From positions 2,046,001-2,110,000 of the forward strand of contig NZ_OY986431.1 in NCBI RefSeq assembly GCF_963920485.1: DNA of 64,000 bases, given 5' to 3'. Below, piece after piece: positions 1 to 8,517 of this stretch. This DNA is from Cyanobium usitatum str. Tous. Its GTDB lineage: Bacteria > Cyanobacteriota > Cyanobacteriia > PCC-6307 > Cyanobiaceae. The stretch's first letter is position 1; each line of letters starts with the position of its first letter. The notes beneath the pieces were generated by a model that searched no databases, had not been told where the DNA came from, and saw only the letters and a list, made by a program, of their open reading frames with translations. The translations under genes were made by a program, and so were the position numbers.

Positions 1-1333
1 GAATGATCGAAATCTTCTGTACCGGGTCGTAATCGGGCATCAGGGCACCAACCAGGGCGTGGCCAGCTTCGTGATACGCAACAAGCCGCTTGCGCTTCTC
101 ACTCATCACCCGATCCTTCTTCTCGGGTCCAGCCATGACGCGCTCGATGGCGTCATTGACCTCGTCCATCGCTACTTCGGTGAGTTGACGGCGGGCAGCG
201 AGAATGGCCGCCTCATTGAGGAGGTTGGCCAGATCAGCGCCGGTGTAGCCAGGGGTGCGGCGAGCAATCTTGTCGAGGTCGACATCCTTGGCCAAGGTCT
301 TGCCTCGGGCGTGGACGCCAAGGATCTGCAGGCGGCCGGCATAGTCGGGACGATCTACAACCACCTGGCGATCAAAACGGCCCGGACGCATTAAGGCTGC
401 GTCCAACACGTCTGGCCGGTTGGTTGCAGCCACAATGATGACGCCGGCATTGCCCTCAAAGCCGTCCATCTCTGTGAGCAGCTGGTTGAGGGTCTGCTCG
501 CGCTCATCGTTACCACCGCCGAGACCAGCACCGCGCTGGCGGCCTACGGCGTCGATTTCGTCAATAAAAACGATGCAAGGAGCGCTCTTTTTGGCCTGCT
601 CAAAAAGATCACGCACCCGGCTGGCGCCAACACCTACAAACATCTCGACGAATTCCGAACCGGAAATCGAGAAGAAGGGCACGCCGGCTTCACCTGCCAC
701 AGCCTTGGCGAGCAGGGTTTTACCGGTTCCTGGCGGGCCTACCAGCAGCACCCCTTTGGGAATTTTGGCGCCAACAGCGGTGAAGCGATCTGGATTCTTG
801 AGGAAGTCAACGACTTCAGTGAGCTCGAGCTTGGCTCCCTCGATACCGGCCACATCGCCGAAAGTCACCTGGGTTTGGGGCTCCATTTGAAGCCGCGCCT
901 TGCTTTTACCGAAATTCATTGCCTGATTGCCGCCACCACCCTGGGCGCGCCGCAACAGGAAAAACAGGCCGCCAAGCAGCAGTAGCGGGAAAATCAGACT
1001 GCCTACCGCCTGCTGCCATGCCGCGGGCTCGCGGCTGGGCTGGACGGCGATATCGACGTTGTGGTCGGTGAGCAGCTTGAGCAGGTCCTTGTCGGGGGCA
1101 AGGTTGACGACCGCACGGCGTCCGTCGTTTTCGACCACCTGGGCCGTGCCCCGGTCTGGGGAAATCAGCACCCGGGAGACTTCGTTGTCCTGAACGGCCT
1201 CTACGAAGTCGCTGTAGCGGAGGGTGCGCGGCGCATTGGCCGGGTCTGGCCTGTCGAGGAAGGCCGTACCCACGGCGATCATCACGATGACCAAAAGGAC
1301 ATAGAGCCCCGCATTGCGCCAGCGCTTCTTCAA
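1..1333 (-). CDS. ftsH: ATP-dependent zinc metalloprotease FtsH (3' end beyond window)
   Basis: Membrane-bound AAA+ protease that extracts and degrades membrane proteins; cyanobacterial FtsH removes damaged photosystem II D1. About 444 residues are visible: an N-terminal membrane segment (residues 9-25), a lumenal/periplasmic part, a second membrane segment near 110-128, Walker A GPPGTGKT near 197, Walker B IVFIDEID near 256, the second region of homology ending MRPGRFDR near 320, and the zinc-site HEAGH near 424. The C-terminal protease helices lie off the left edge. The start is TTG (1333), preceded by GAGG, with an in-frame stop upstream. It lies 36 nt after sat on the same strand, so the two may be co-transcribed. 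Confidence 0.95.
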   Translation of the reverse strand, partial: MKKRWRNAGLYVLLVIVMIAVGTAFLDRPDPANAPRTLRYSDFVEAVQDNEVSRVLISPDRGTAQVVENDGRRAVVNLAPDKDLLKLLTDHNVDIAVQPSREPAAWQQAVGSLIFPLLLLGGLFFLLRRAQGGGGNQAMNFGKSKARLQMEPQTQVTFGDVAGIEGAKLELTEVVDFLKNPDRFTAVGAKIPKGVLLVGPPGTGKTLLAKAVAGEAGVPFFSISGSEFVEMFVGVGASRVRDLFEQAKKSAPCIVFIDEIDAVGRQRGAGLGGGNDEREQTLNQLLTEMDGFEGNAGVIIVAATNRPDVLDAALMRPGRFDRQVVVDRPDYAGRLQILGVHARGKTLAKDVDLDKIARRTPGYTGADLANLLNEAAILAARRQLTEVAMDEVNDAIERVMAGPEKKDRVMSEKRKRLVAYHEAGHALVGALMPDYDPVQKISII

Positions 1334-1369
1334 GAACCTTGCCTCAGCTGAGAAGTCAGTTACGGAATG

Positions 1370-2533
1370 TTAACCGGCTGCGGCCCGCAGCACTTCAACC
1401 ACACTACGGAAGGCGAACCACTCTGGGATTTCTTCGCCCCCACGCAGCATCTGACGGAATTGGGTGCCGCTGAGCTTGCGGATGTGTAGGCCTCTGGCCT
1501 CGGCATGTTCAGCGGTCACGTAGCCCTCCTCCTCCGTGTAGACGAGGTTGAGCGAGGGCACGGTCTCCATCCCAAGCTCTGCAGCGTTGTCGCGGGCAAA
1601 ATCCTGGGCTTGGTAGGGGCCGTAGAAGTCTTCGCCGCTGAGGGAGCTTTTGCAGCCGGCCATGTCGCGGCCAATGATGAAGTGGGTGCAGCCGTAGTTC
1701 TTGCGGATGATCATGTGCTGCAGAGCCTCCCGTGGGCCGGCCATGTGCATCGAGTAGGGCAAGTAGGCCCAGCGAATTCGGGCGTTATTCACCTCAGCCG
1801 CCAGCCGCTCGTAGGTCTGGAAGCGCACCTCGCCGGCAATGTCGTCGTCCTGGGTGGGGCCGCAGGTGGGGTGCACCAGCACCACACCCTGCTCACTGAC
1901 GTTGGCCGCGTCCAATGCCCGGGTAAACAGCTCGTAGTGGGCGCGGTGAATGGGGTTGCGGCACTGGAAAGCCACGACGCTCTGGCCAGAGGGGAGGGTG
2001 GCGCGCACTTCAGCGGGCGTTTTGCAAGGGAAAACCCGGCTGGGCAGCTCCAGGCCCTGAATGCTGCCGCCGAGGTAGATGCGACCCCGCTCGGTGGCGA
2101 TCATCTTCACCGCCGGATGCTCAATAGAGGTGGTGCCGTAGCAGCCCTGAGCCTCACGCGCCTTATCAGGCTCCCAGCGACTCTCCACCGTCAGCACTGC
2201 CAGCTCCTGACCGCGATAGGTGAGCAGCAGCTGGTCGCCCACAGCAATCGAAGCGTCATCGGTGTCGAAGACGATCGGCAGGCCAAACAACAGGCCGCTG
2301 GTGGTGCGGTGGCCAGCCACCACAGCTTCGTAGTCCTGCTGATGCATGAAGCCACGCAGGGGCGAGAACCCGCCCACCACCAGCAACTCAACGTCGCAGG
2401 CATTGCGATCGCTGCACTCGATCCTGCGGCTCACCCCGGCTAGCAGCGACTCGCGCTCAGCCGCTGGCACCGCCAAATTCACTAATGACCCACCGTGAGG
2501 CGCGATCAAGCCAGCGGATTCAGCAGCGGTCAT
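1370..2533 (-). CDS. sat: sulfate adenylyltransferase (ATP sulfurylase)
   Basis: First step of sulfate assimilation: ATP plus sulfate gives adenosine 5'-phosphosulfate and pyrophosphate. The 387-residue protein is a single-domain ATP sulfurylase with the nucleotide-binding motif FQCRNPIHRAHYEL (near 193-206), HPTCGPTQDDD, and the C-terminal IIGRDMAGCKSS. No APS-kinase domain is fused. The ATG at 2533 is preferred over an in-frame TTG three codons upstream. The gene is separated from upstream psbO by a terminator and precedes ftsH by 36 nt. Confidence 0.93.
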   Translation of the reverse strand: MTAAESAGLIAPHGGSLVNLAVPAAERESLLAGVSRRIECSDRNACDVELLVVGGFSPLRGFMHQQDYEAVVAGHRTTSGLLFGLPIVFDTDDASIAVGDQLLLTYRGQELAVLTVESRWEPDKAREAQGCYGTTSIEHPAVKMIATERGRIYLGGSIQGLELPSRVFPCKTPAEVRATLPSGQSVVAFQCRNPIHRAHYELFTRALDAANVSEQGVVLVHPTCGPTQDDDIAGEVRFQTYERLAAEVNNARIRWAYLPYSMHMAGPREALQHMIIRKNYGCTHFIIGRDMAGCKSSLSGEDFYGPYQAQDFARDNAAELGMETVPSLNLVYTEEEGYVTAEHAEARGLHIRKLSGTQFRQMLRGGEEIPEWFAFRSVVEVLRAAAG

Positions 2534-2611
2534 GGGGGCCAATCAGACAGGGCTGGATTCTCCCAGACCGGGGAGTCAAGGCTCAAGTGCCAATAAAAAG
2601 CTCTGGCTCCC

Positions 2612-2637
2612 AATAAAAAAGGCCCCGGTGGGGCCTT
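2612..2637 (-). terminator. Rho-independent terminator of psbO
   Basis: On the minus strand a perfect 8-bp stem (AAGGCCCC / GGGGCCTT, loop of 3) is followed at once by a T-rich run. It lies 39 nt past the psbO stop codon and before sat, so it should end the psbO transcript. Confidence 0.72.
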
Positions 2638-2675
2638 GAAGAGGCAGGCAGGACCTGCTAGCTAGCGCCTAGGGC

Positions 2676-3488
2676 TCAAGACTGCTCTAGGCGGCCATAG
2701 AGCTGGCCGACGATCTTGACATCGACAACCGCCTTGGTGCCCATGTCGGAGTCGGAAGGCTGGATTGCAGTAAACACACCGGCAAACTCGCCAGTGCTGG
2801 CGTCGACCTTGGTAATGGAGAGGTTCATGGTGCCGGAGCCATCCACATAGCGCTTCACGGTTTCGCCAGTGAACTCATCTCCAGCAGGCACCAGGCCTAC
2901 AGCGCTGCTGTAGCCGGTGGTTAGGCCCCGGCCCTTGGGGTCGAGGAAGTTGCTGGTGCGGTAGCTAGGAGCCCGGTAGGGACCTTCAAAGTCGGTGCTG
3001 GTGGTTAGAGATGAACCATCAGACGTGGCCAACAACTCCTTGCTGGAGAAGGTGAAGGGCACTTCCTCACCACCGGGTAGCAGCACGGTGATCGGCTGGA
3101 AGTCGATGCCGCCGAGCTCCTTGAAGCTGAGGCCATCGGCTGTCACGGCCAGATCGCCGTACACCTGATCAAGGCTGGAGGTAAAGCGCGTGAGAATTTT
3201 GCCGGCAACGAACTGTGCCTCCTGGCGCTTGTTGGCAGGCTCGCCCTTCACGTACACCTCGGCGGGGTGCATGCAGATTTCACGGAGCTGATATTTAGCT
3301 GCGGGATCGAGGGAGATCGAGCCGCGGGCCGAATCCGGCAGCGACGGGCAGTCGTTCGCCAAGCCGGTGTTGTGGATGTCTTCGTAGGTGAGATTGGCGC
3401 GATCCACGGCCTTGGCACCACCGCTGCACGCGGTCACCAGGGTCAGGCACAGCGCCAGCACAAGAGCCAGCAGAGGACGAAAACTCAT
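2676..3488 (-). CDS. psbO: photosystem II manganese-stabilizing protein PsbO
   Basis: Extrinsic 33-kDa subunit on the lumenal face of photosystem II that stabilizes the oxygen-evolving Mn cluster. The mature protein has the PsbO opening LTYEDIHNTGLANDCP (near 33-48), a Cys pair (C47, C72), and the family motifs GGIDFQPITVLLPGG and PYRAPSYRTSNFLDPKGRG. Length 270 is normal. The N-terminus is a signal peptide whose hydrophobic core runs into LVTAC, a lipobox-like sequence with Cys21, so the protein may be a lipoprotein in this lineage (inference). It is a single-gene unit with its own terminator. Confidence 0.95.
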   Translation of the reverse strand: MSFRPLLALVLALCLTLVTACSGGAKAVDRANLTYEDIHNTGLANDCPSLPDSARGSISLDPAAKYQLREICMHPAEVYVKGEPANKRQEAQFVAGKILTRFTSSLDQVYGDLAVTADGLSFKELGGIDFQPITVLLPGGEEVPFTFSSKELLATSDGSSLTTSTDFEGPYRAPSYRTSNFLDPKGRGLTTGYSSAVGLVPAGDEFTGETVKRYVDGSGTMNLSITKVDASTGEFAGVFTAIQPSDSDMGTKAVVDVKIVGQLYGRLEQS

Positions 3489-3629
3489 GGGGAAACGCCG
3501 CAGAGACGGTGGATGGGAACTGGGCTGTCGCCGATCCTACCGGTGCAAATCTGCCATTCCCCGTACGATGTCGCGGCTCTCAACAACCTGTATGCGAGAG
3601 CCCGACGCGAGCGCAAAGCAAGAGCAGTC

Positions 3630-3956
3630 ATGAGCCTCACCCCATCCCAGCAAGGCCGTCTCGCCAACCAGCTGCAGAAATTAGACGAGTTGGCAAGTGA
3701 GCTCGAAGGCCAGCCTGAAGCCCTGCTGACCCTGCTGCGCCAGCTCGAGCAGCTGCATCGCTCCGTCCAAGACGGCCCCTTCCGGGGCAGCCTTCCAGCC
3801 GACCGCAGCCAGTTGTTCAGCCTGCTGCAAAGTGTCGAGCGCAGTGGCGGCTGGCCCTACATCCCGAGGTTGCAACTGCGCACCTTTATGGATCTGCTCC
3901 AGAACGAAGCTGCTGCAGACGAGACCCTGCCCGCCGAAGAGACACTGGTGGCTTAG
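3630..3956 (+). CDS. conserved hypothetical protein (helical)
   Basis: A 108-residue soluble protein I do not recognise. The first two-thirds is Leu/Gln/Glu-rich and probably helical (LANQLQKLDELASELEG, LLRQLEQLHRSV), followed by WPYIPRLQLRTFMDLL and an acidic tail. The ATG at 3630 is preferred to in-frame upstream codons because the region before it is psbO leader and promoter on the other strand. It is divergent from psbO and meets coaBC tail to tail with a 4-nt overlap. Confidence 0.6.
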   Translation: MSLTPSQQGRLANQLQKLDELASELEGQPEALLTLLRQLEQLHRSVQDGPFRGSLPADRSQLFSLLQSVERSGGWPYIPRLQLRTFMDLLQNEAAADETLPAEETLVA

Positions 3957-5185
3957 GGCCGCAAGGCGGTAAGCAACTGCTGGGCAATCGCCAGCTTTGA
4001 ACCCGGCTCGATGCGTTGCTCGCCGCCCTGCCCTCCCAGCAGCCAACCGTGGTTGCTGTTCACGCCAAAGCCCGCATCGGCTTGATCGATCGGATTGGCG
4101 AACAGCAGGTCGCAGCCTTTACGGGCCCACTTGGCACGGGCCTGCGCCAATACATCGCCCGATTGGGCCGCGAAACCCAAAATCCGCTGACCGGGGTGCC
4201 GGCGGCTCACCAGGCCAGCCAAAAGATCGGGCACCGGCTGCCAGCCGGAGGCGAGCTCAAGGGCTAGCTCCTCCTTGCTCAGTTTGTGAGGGAGCGGTTG
4301 CTGGCGGCGGTGGTCGGCCACAGCCGCAGCCATGGCAATGGCATCGGCACAGGGCTGAAGACGCACCAAGGCCTGCTCCATATCGGCCGCCGTCTGGACG
4401 GGCACACAAGCCAAGCCATCCAGCAACTGGGAATCCGCGCTCAACGGACCATGCACCAAAGTCACCGCCGCCCCACGCAGCCGGGCGGCCTGGGCTAGCA
4501 GCACACCCATCAGCCCGCTGCTGGGGTTGGTGAGAAAGCGAGCCGGATCCAGTGGTTCGCGGGTGGGACCGGCAGTGACCAAAAGCCGCAAGCCAGCCCA
4601 GTCCCGCTGCCAGCCCCACAGCTGCAGACACTGCAAGGCCAGGAGCAGCTGTTGCGGCTCAGCCATGCGGCCGTCCCCCTGCCGGTCGCAGGCCAACAAT
4701 CCCGCCGTAGGTCCCAGGGGCAACACCCGCTCAAAGCCCTGCAGCAGCTCCCAGTTGCGGCGCACTCCCGGGGAGGTCCACATCGATGTATTCATGGCCG
4801 CAGCAGCCAGCACCGGCGCCTCGGTAGCCAACAGGGTGCTGGCCAGCAGGCTGTCAGCCAACCCATGCACCCAACGACCCAGGCTGGTGGCACTCAAGGG
4901 CGCCACCAACACCAACTCAGCCCACTCCGCCAGCTCCACATGCAGGGGCCTGGCAGCACGATGACTCCACTGATCCGCGTCGAGGTTGCAGGGATTGCGG
5001 CTGAGGCTGGCAAGGGCAACCGGACTGACCAAATGGGCAGCCGACGGCGTAACCAGGCAGCGCACCTCGGCGCCGCACTGGACCAGGGAGCTCACCACCT
5101 GGGGCAGCTTGACCGCAGCGATGCTGCCGCTGATACCCACCAACACGCGGCGACCCGCCAGCGGGTGCGCCGGATCAGTCCTCAT
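3953..5185 (-). CDS. coaBC: bifunctional phosphopantothenoylcysteine decarboxylase / phosphopantothenate-cysteine ligase
   Basis: Two consecutive steps of coenzyme A synthesis: CTP-dependent joining of cysteine to phosphopantothenate (CoaB) and FMN-dependent decarboxylation (CoaC). The N-terminal flavoprotein domain has GISGSIAAVK (near 17-26), APLSATSLGRW and the AAAMNTSMW substrate loop (near 128-136). The C-terminal ligase domain has TAGPTREPLDPARFLTNPSS and HKLSKEEL. Length 410 is typical. The ATG at 5185 is chosen because upstream in-frame sequence lies within the DUF2555 gene; the two genes overlap by 11 nt and probably form an operon. Confidence 0.92.
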   Translation of the reverse strand: MRTDPAHPLAGRRVLVGISGSIAAVKLPQVVSSLVQCGAEVRCLVTPSAAHLVSPVALASLSRNPCNLDADQWSHRAARPLHVELAEWAELVLVAPLSATSLGRWVHGLADSLLASTLLATEAPVLAAAAMNTSMWTSPGVRRNWELLQGFERVLPLGPTAGLLACDRQGDGRMAEPQQLLLALQCLQLWGWQRDWAGLRLLVTAGPTREPLDPARFLTNPSSGLMGVLLAQAARLRGAAVTLVHGPLSADSQLLDGLACVPVQTAADMEQALVRLQPCADAIAMAAAVADHRRQQPLPHKLSKEELALELASGWQPVPDLLAGLVSRRHPGQRILGFAAQSGDVLAQARAKWARKGCDLLFANPIDQADAGFGVNSNHGWLLGGQGGEQRIEPGSKLAIAQQLLTALRP

Positions 5186-5384
5186 CAAAGGGTTCCTGAT
5201 CCACCAGATGCACGTAGGGGCGAGCCAACTCCGGTTGGTGGATCGCCAGGGCACGCATCAGGTGCCAATCGGCTAAGCCGTCAAAGGCACTGGGGTAGTC
5301 GTCTTCCTCCAGTCGACGGGCGAGCTCGGCGATCGAAGCTTCATCGAAAGCGGCGAGCCGTTCGGGAGTGATCGACGCGTTCAT
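5175..5384 (-). CDS. DUF2555 family protein
   Basis: A 69-residue cyanobacterial protein of unknown function. The core ELARRLEEDDYPSAFDGL and WHLMRALAIHQPELARPYVHL matches the DUF2555 pattern as I know it. It is acidic and has no membrane segment. The ATG at 5384 is preferred; an in-frame ATG at 5423 would add 13 weakly conserved residues. The 3' end overlaps the coaBC start by 11 nt, which suggests translational coupling. Confidence 0.75.
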   Translation of the reverse strand: MNASITPERLAAFDEASIAELARRLEEDDYPSAFDGLADWHLMRALAIHQPELARPYVHLVDQEPFDED

Positions 5385-5449
5385 GGAAGTTGCTGGGGTG
5401 GTGGGGTCGGGGATAATGGCCATCTAGGGACAAAGGAGGGCCCTAACCC

Positions 5450-5522
5450 GGGGATTTAGCTCAGCTGGTAGAGCGCTGCGATCGCACCGCAGAGGTCAGG
5501 GGTTCGAGTCCCCTATTCTCCA
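5450..5522 (+). tRNA. tRNA-Ala (anticodon CGC)
   Basis: A 73-nt cloverleaf: acceptor GGGGATT, D-arm GCTC...GAGC, anticodon stem CTGCG/CGCAG with loop ATCGCAC (anticodon CGC, reading GCG), T-arm AGGGG-TTCGAGT-CCCCT, discriminator A. The G3:U70 pair, the alanine identity element, is present. Position 6:67 is a T:T mismatch in the acceptor stem. CCA is not encoded. Being fully folded otherwise and outside any rRNA operon, it should be a functional minor alanine tRNA. Confidence 0.93.
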
Positions 5523-5555
5523 TTTCTACTCAAAGAAGCGCTGCTGGTCAGCCCT

Positions 5556-5717
5556 ATGGATTGGCATCCAGACGCCGAAGCCAAACTTAAGGAAGTGCCC
5601 TTTTTTGTACGTCCAGCGGTGCGGCGCCGCATCGAAACCATGGCACAGGAGGCCGGCCTTAATGCCATCGATGCCCCCTTCTATGAGCAGGCCAAGGCAA
5701 GGTTTGGCCAGAAGTGA
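5556..5717 (+). CDS. PCP_red-domain mini-protein
   Basis: A 53-residue protein, starting MDWHPDAEAKLKEVPFFVR and ending FYEQAKARFGQK. The pattern W-x-A-x3-L-x2-VPFFVR-x-A-x-R-x2-IE-x2-A resembles the PCP_red domain found at the C-terminus of the light-independent protochlorophyllide reductase subunit ChlB, but here it stands alone. Stand-alone copies occur in cyanobacteria; their role is unknown to me. It starts 33 nt after tRNA-Ala. There is no obvious Shine-Dalgarno. Confidence 0.75.
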   Translation: MDWHPDAEAKLKEVPFFVRPAVRRRIETMAQEAGLNAIDAPFYEQAKARFGQK

Positions 5718-5760
5718 ACCGGCGATGCGGTAAAAGGGTGCATCAGTAGAACACCCATCG

Positions 5761-5958
5761 ATGTCGCAGTCGAAACGCGAACAGGTGGTTAGCCACCTGC
5801 GGTACATCCGTCAGGAGCTCCGAGAAATGCACCAGGGCGTCATGGACGACGGCTTACTTCCAGAAGCCGGTGAGGTTCGAGGGGTTATGGCTCAGATGGA
5901 AGCTCTGCTTGAGCTCCTCGAGGGCAAATCCTCCCGCAAGAAGGACAGCGACGGCTGA
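5761..5958 (+). CDS. conserved hypothetical small protein
   Basis: A 65-residue, highly charged, probably all-helical protein (VVSHLRYIRQELREMHQG, MAQMEALLELLEGK) with a lysine-rich tail. I do not recognise a family. It follows the PCP_red gene by 43 nt on the same strand, so they may be co-transcribed; the next terminator downstream is at about 6076. Confidence 0.6.
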   Translation: MSQSKREQVVSHLRYIRQELREMHQGVMDDGLLPEAGEVRGVMAQMEALLELLEGKSSRKKDSDG

Positions 5959-6257
5959 GACCCAGTTCGGGAAGCACTTGGGAGACGTCAAGCCCCTGGG
6001 GACGCTCTGGCAAACGTCTGCGGGCGGTTGATCATTAGCCAGCCAGGCGCTTTGGTTGCTCAGTCCCCATCACCCAGCCCGAGCCATTGGCCTCGGGCTT
6101 TTTTATTGGAATCCCCTATAGGTAGCGTTAAAAGGCTGCACACACGCCAGAGATGGTGTATACAGGCTTTGGCAGGGCTCGGGCCGGGTGATGGGGATCA
6201 CCGCCGTCAGCATCCCTGCCTCCCCTTTTGGCCCTCGCTGATAACCCTTCAGCCGTG
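5959..6257 (+). other. structured intergenic region, possible small RNA or 3' UTR
   Basis: About 300 nt without a supportable gene. The first 150 nt contain an inverted repeat (AGACGT at 5983-5988 with ACGTCT at 6014-6019, enclosing CCCC/GGGG) and end in an intrinsic terminator at 6076-6105. This could be a long 3' UTR of the gene ending at 5958 or a separate small RNA. I found no match to the Yfr1 core motif. The second half (6106-6257) presumably carries the ycf20 promoter; I see no clear elements. Confidence 0.35.
6076..6105 (+). terminator. Rho-independent terminator
   Basis: An 8-bp perfect stem AGCCCGAG / CTCGGGCT with an 8-nt loop is followed by a run of T residues. It ends plus-strand transcription from the 5556-5958 genes, or a small RNA, before ycf20. 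Confidence 0.72.
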
Positions 6258-6611
6258 ATGGCCTCACCTCCCGGAAGTCGATATCAACAGACCGGCTTCC
6301 AGGAACGGGTTGCCCAGGCTCGGGCGGCCCTAGAGAGTTGGGCAGCCAATCCCTGGCGGCGACTATCGCTGTTGCTGATCGTGTTGCTGATCAGCTTCAG
6401 CATTGGCGGAGCCGTCGGCTCGATCACCGGCACCCTGGCCAAGCTCGACCCGGTGGGGGCCCTGATCTGCGTGGCGGCCATCGAGCTGGCCATTCGCGCC
6501 AGGGGCCCGCTGATACGTCGTGGTGGTGATGCACTCGTGCTGCAGTTGCTCGACATGACTCGGATCGGCTTGCTCTACGGCTTGCTGCTTGACGGCTTCA
6601 AGTTGCTCTAA
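6258..6611 (+). CDS. ycf20: Ycf20-like protein (DUF565)
   Basis: A 117-residue membrane protein matching the Ycf20 pattern: NPWRRLSLLLIVLLISFSIG (first membrane helix, near 31-50), AVGSITG, DPVGALICVAAIELAIR (second helix), and a final LLDMTRIGLLYGLLLDGFKLL. Plant and algal Ycf20 has been linked to non-photochemical quenching; its role in cyanobacteria is uncertain. The start is uncertain: ATG 6258 is preferred, with an in-frame alternative at 6228. It converges with pyrB. Confidence 0.75.
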   Translation: MASPPGSRYQQTGFQERVAQARAALESWAANPWRRLSLLLIVLLISFSIGGAVGSITGTLAKLDPVGALICVAAIELAIRARGPLIRRGGDALVLQLLDMTRIGLLYGLLLDGFKLL

Positions 6612-6631
6612 TTCAACTGCTGCAAAGCTTT

Positions 6632-7657
6632 TCAGGCCAACGGTTCTGCCGCAGCCAGCAGATAGAGCAGGGCCATGCGCACTGGGATGCCATTGCGCAC
6701 CTGCTCCTCTACCAGTGAAACGGCGGGATCATCGAGCACATCTCCCGCCAGCTCCACGCCCCGATTCACCGGGCCCGGATGCAGCAGGGGCACGGACGGG
6801 CCGCAGAGGGCTAGGCGCGCTCGGGTGATGCCGAATTGCCGGTGATAGGTGTCGAGGCTGGTGAGCAGGTGCTGATGCATGCGCTCCTTCTGAAGTCTCA
6901 GAGTCATCACCGCATCGGCCCCCCCGACCAGGGCCTGCTCCAGGCTGCGCTCAATCCGCACCGGGCCCCGCGCCGCCACCGGATCGGCCGCCTGGCCTGG
7001 CGGGGGGGCGGCCACAAAGTCAGCGAAGGCATCCGGCAGCAGGGTGGGCGGGCCGCAGAGCACCACCTCGGCGCCGCAGGCGGTGAGGGCCCAGAGGTTG
7101 GAGCGGGCCACGCGGGAGTGGAGCACATCGCCCACGATCACGATGCGCTTGCCCCGCAGGGCCGCAGGCGTGGGGGCTTCAGGGGCGAAGTGGCGCGCCA
7201 GGGTGAACAAATCCAGCAATCCCTGGCTGGGGTGGCTGTGCAGGCCATCGCCGGCATTGAGCACCGCGACCCGCTCACCGGCCCGGTCGAGGTCGGCCGC
7301 CAGGCTCTGGGGCACCCCGGCGCAGCGATGGCGCACCACCAGCACGTTGGCGCCCATGGCCACGTAGGTGCGGGCCGTATCGAGCAGGCTCTCGCCCTTG
7401 CTCAAGGAGCTTGAGGAAGGAGAGAAGCTCTGCACATCGGCCGAGAGCCGCTTGGCCGCCAGCTCAAAGCTGCTGCGGGTGCGGGTGCTGGGCTCAAAGA
7501 ACAGGCTGGTCATCAACCGCCCCTGCAGGGCCGGCAGCTTGCGAGCACCGGCCACCGGCAGGGCTCGAAAGCGCTGGGCCAGTGTCAGCACGGTGGTGAA
7601 ATCATCCAGCGAAAAGGCCGCCAGATCCAGCACGTGGCGGTGGCTCCAGCTGCTCAA
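6632..7657 (-). CDS. pyrB: aspartate carbamoyltransferase catalytic subunit
   Basis: Pyrimidine synthesis: carbamoyl phosphate plus aspartate gives N-carbamoyl-aspartate. The 341-residue protein shows the carbamoyl-phosphate loop [19 protein letters not shown] (near 53-71), the [19 protein letters not shown] region, [13 protein letters not shown] and [12 protein letters not shown] (near 302-313). Start is TTG at 7657; no ATG lies nearby in frame. It follows the 3-methyladenine glycosylase gene by 13 nt on the same strand. No pyrI regulatory subunit is present here. Confidence 0.95.
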   Translation of the reverse strand: MSSWSHRHVLDLAAFSLDDFTTVLTLAQRFRALPVAGARKLPALQGRLMTSLFFEPSTRTRSSFELAAKRLSADVQSFSPSSSSLSKGESLLDTARTYVAMGANVLVVRHRCAGVPQSLAADLDRAGERVAVLNAGDGLHSHPSQGLLDLFTLARHFAPEAPTPAALRGKRIVIVGDVLHSRVARSNLWALTACGAEVVLCGPPTLLPDAFADFVAAPPPGQAADPVAARGPVRIERSLEQALVGGADAVMTLRLQKERMHQHLLTSLDTYHRQFGITRARLALCGPSVPLLHPGPVNRGVELAGDVLDDPAVSLVEEQVRNGIPVRMALLYLLAAAEPLA

Positions 7658-7670
7658 GGGGTGCGGCGGC

Positions 7671-8381
7671 TCACAGGATCAGGGTAGAGGCTGACTTGCG
7701 CTGGCGACACTGGACAGGTGCACGGGGCGGCCGATCACCCCTGACCCGCCTGCTGACGCTGCGGCTCGCCCGCCAATACCAGCGCCAGGGGAGGTCTTGG
7801 CCCTGGCTGATGCCGATGCGGCTGGTTTGCACCAGGTCGGCGGCGGCCAAAGCTGCCAACTCTGGCCGCCGCGGGGCTATCCACAGGCCCTGATCGGGAT
7901 GCACCTGCTGGGCGTCGCGGGAGCGATCGATGCCAAAGCAGCGTGCCAATAGGGCAGGACCCGCCGCCAACCGCTCCGGCTTACCAGGAATAGCCACGGC
8001 GCGCAGCAACACCCCATTGGCCCAGTCGGGACGGTGCGTCACCACATTCACGCAGTGGTGAATGCCATAGCTCACATAGACATAAAACCGCCCAGGCTCA
8101 CCAAACAGGGTTTCGTTGCTGGGGGAGCGGCGGCGGTAGCCGTGACAGGCGGGCTCGTCTTGCGAATACGCCTCCGTTTCCACAATCACGCCCCACAGCA
8201 ACTCGCCATCCGCTTGGCGCTTCACCAGCAGGCAGCCGATGAGCTCGGGGGCAACCAGCTCAGCGGGACGGCAGAAGAAGGCCTTCGGCAATGGATTCAC
8301 CACAAGATCAACGCCTTGCTCGCCACTGGGAGCAACCGCCAGCAGACTGAAATCCTTAATACCCAGACTTGGGTTCGCCAT
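7671..8381 (-). CDS. DNA-3-methyladenine glycosylase (AAG/MPG family)
   Basis: Base-excision repair enzyme that removes alkylated purines. It has the AAG pattern: [19 protein letters not shown], the catalytic [19 protein letters not shown] (catalytic Glu), the tyrosine-containing [18 protein letters not shown] and GVLLRAVAI. The start is unsettled: ATG 8381 gives 236 residues and shares its CATG with the opposite-strand gene, while GTG 8303 begins just before the conserved domain ([10 protein letters not shown]). It probably forms a unit with pyrB, 13 nt downstream. Confidence 0.88.
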   Translation of the reverse strand: MANPSLGIKDFSLLAVAPSGEQGVDLVVNPLPKAFFCRPAELVAPELIGCLLVKRQADGELLWGVIVETEAYSQDEPACHGYRRRSPSNETLFGEPGRFYVYVSYGIHHCVNVVTHRPDWANGVLLRAVAIPGKPERLAAGPALLARCFGIDRSRDAQQVHPDQGLWIAPRRPELAALAAADLVQTSRIGISQGQDLPWRWYWRASRSVSRRVRGDRPPRAPVQCRQRKSASTLIL

Positions 8382-8517
8382 GCACACCGCCGGTTTCTCC
8401 CTCGCCACCGTGCTGATCTTTGGCAGCGGCTTATTCGTGCTTGCCACCCTGTTTTTTGGCACCAAAGGTGGCTACTACGACACCGACGACTACGACGGCA
8501 ACGGCACGGCTCACTGA
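8380..8517 (+). CDS. small single-span membrane protein
   Basis: A 45-residue protein with one membrane helix ([21 protein letters not shown]) and an acidic, tyrosine-rich tail ([11 protein letters not shown]). I do not recognise it; size and layout resemble small thylakoid subunits, which is only an analogy. Its ATG shares CATG (8379-8382) with the possible start of the opposite glycosylase gene, and its 3' end overlaps the DUF6679-like gene by 7 nt. Confidence 0.62.
   Translation: MHTAGFSLATVLIFGSGLFVLATLFFGTKGGYYDTDDYDGNGTAH

Noticed and set aside
1505-2443. 312-codon open frame antisense to sat
   Set aside because: sat is clearly real over the same bases; the antisense translation looks like a shadow.
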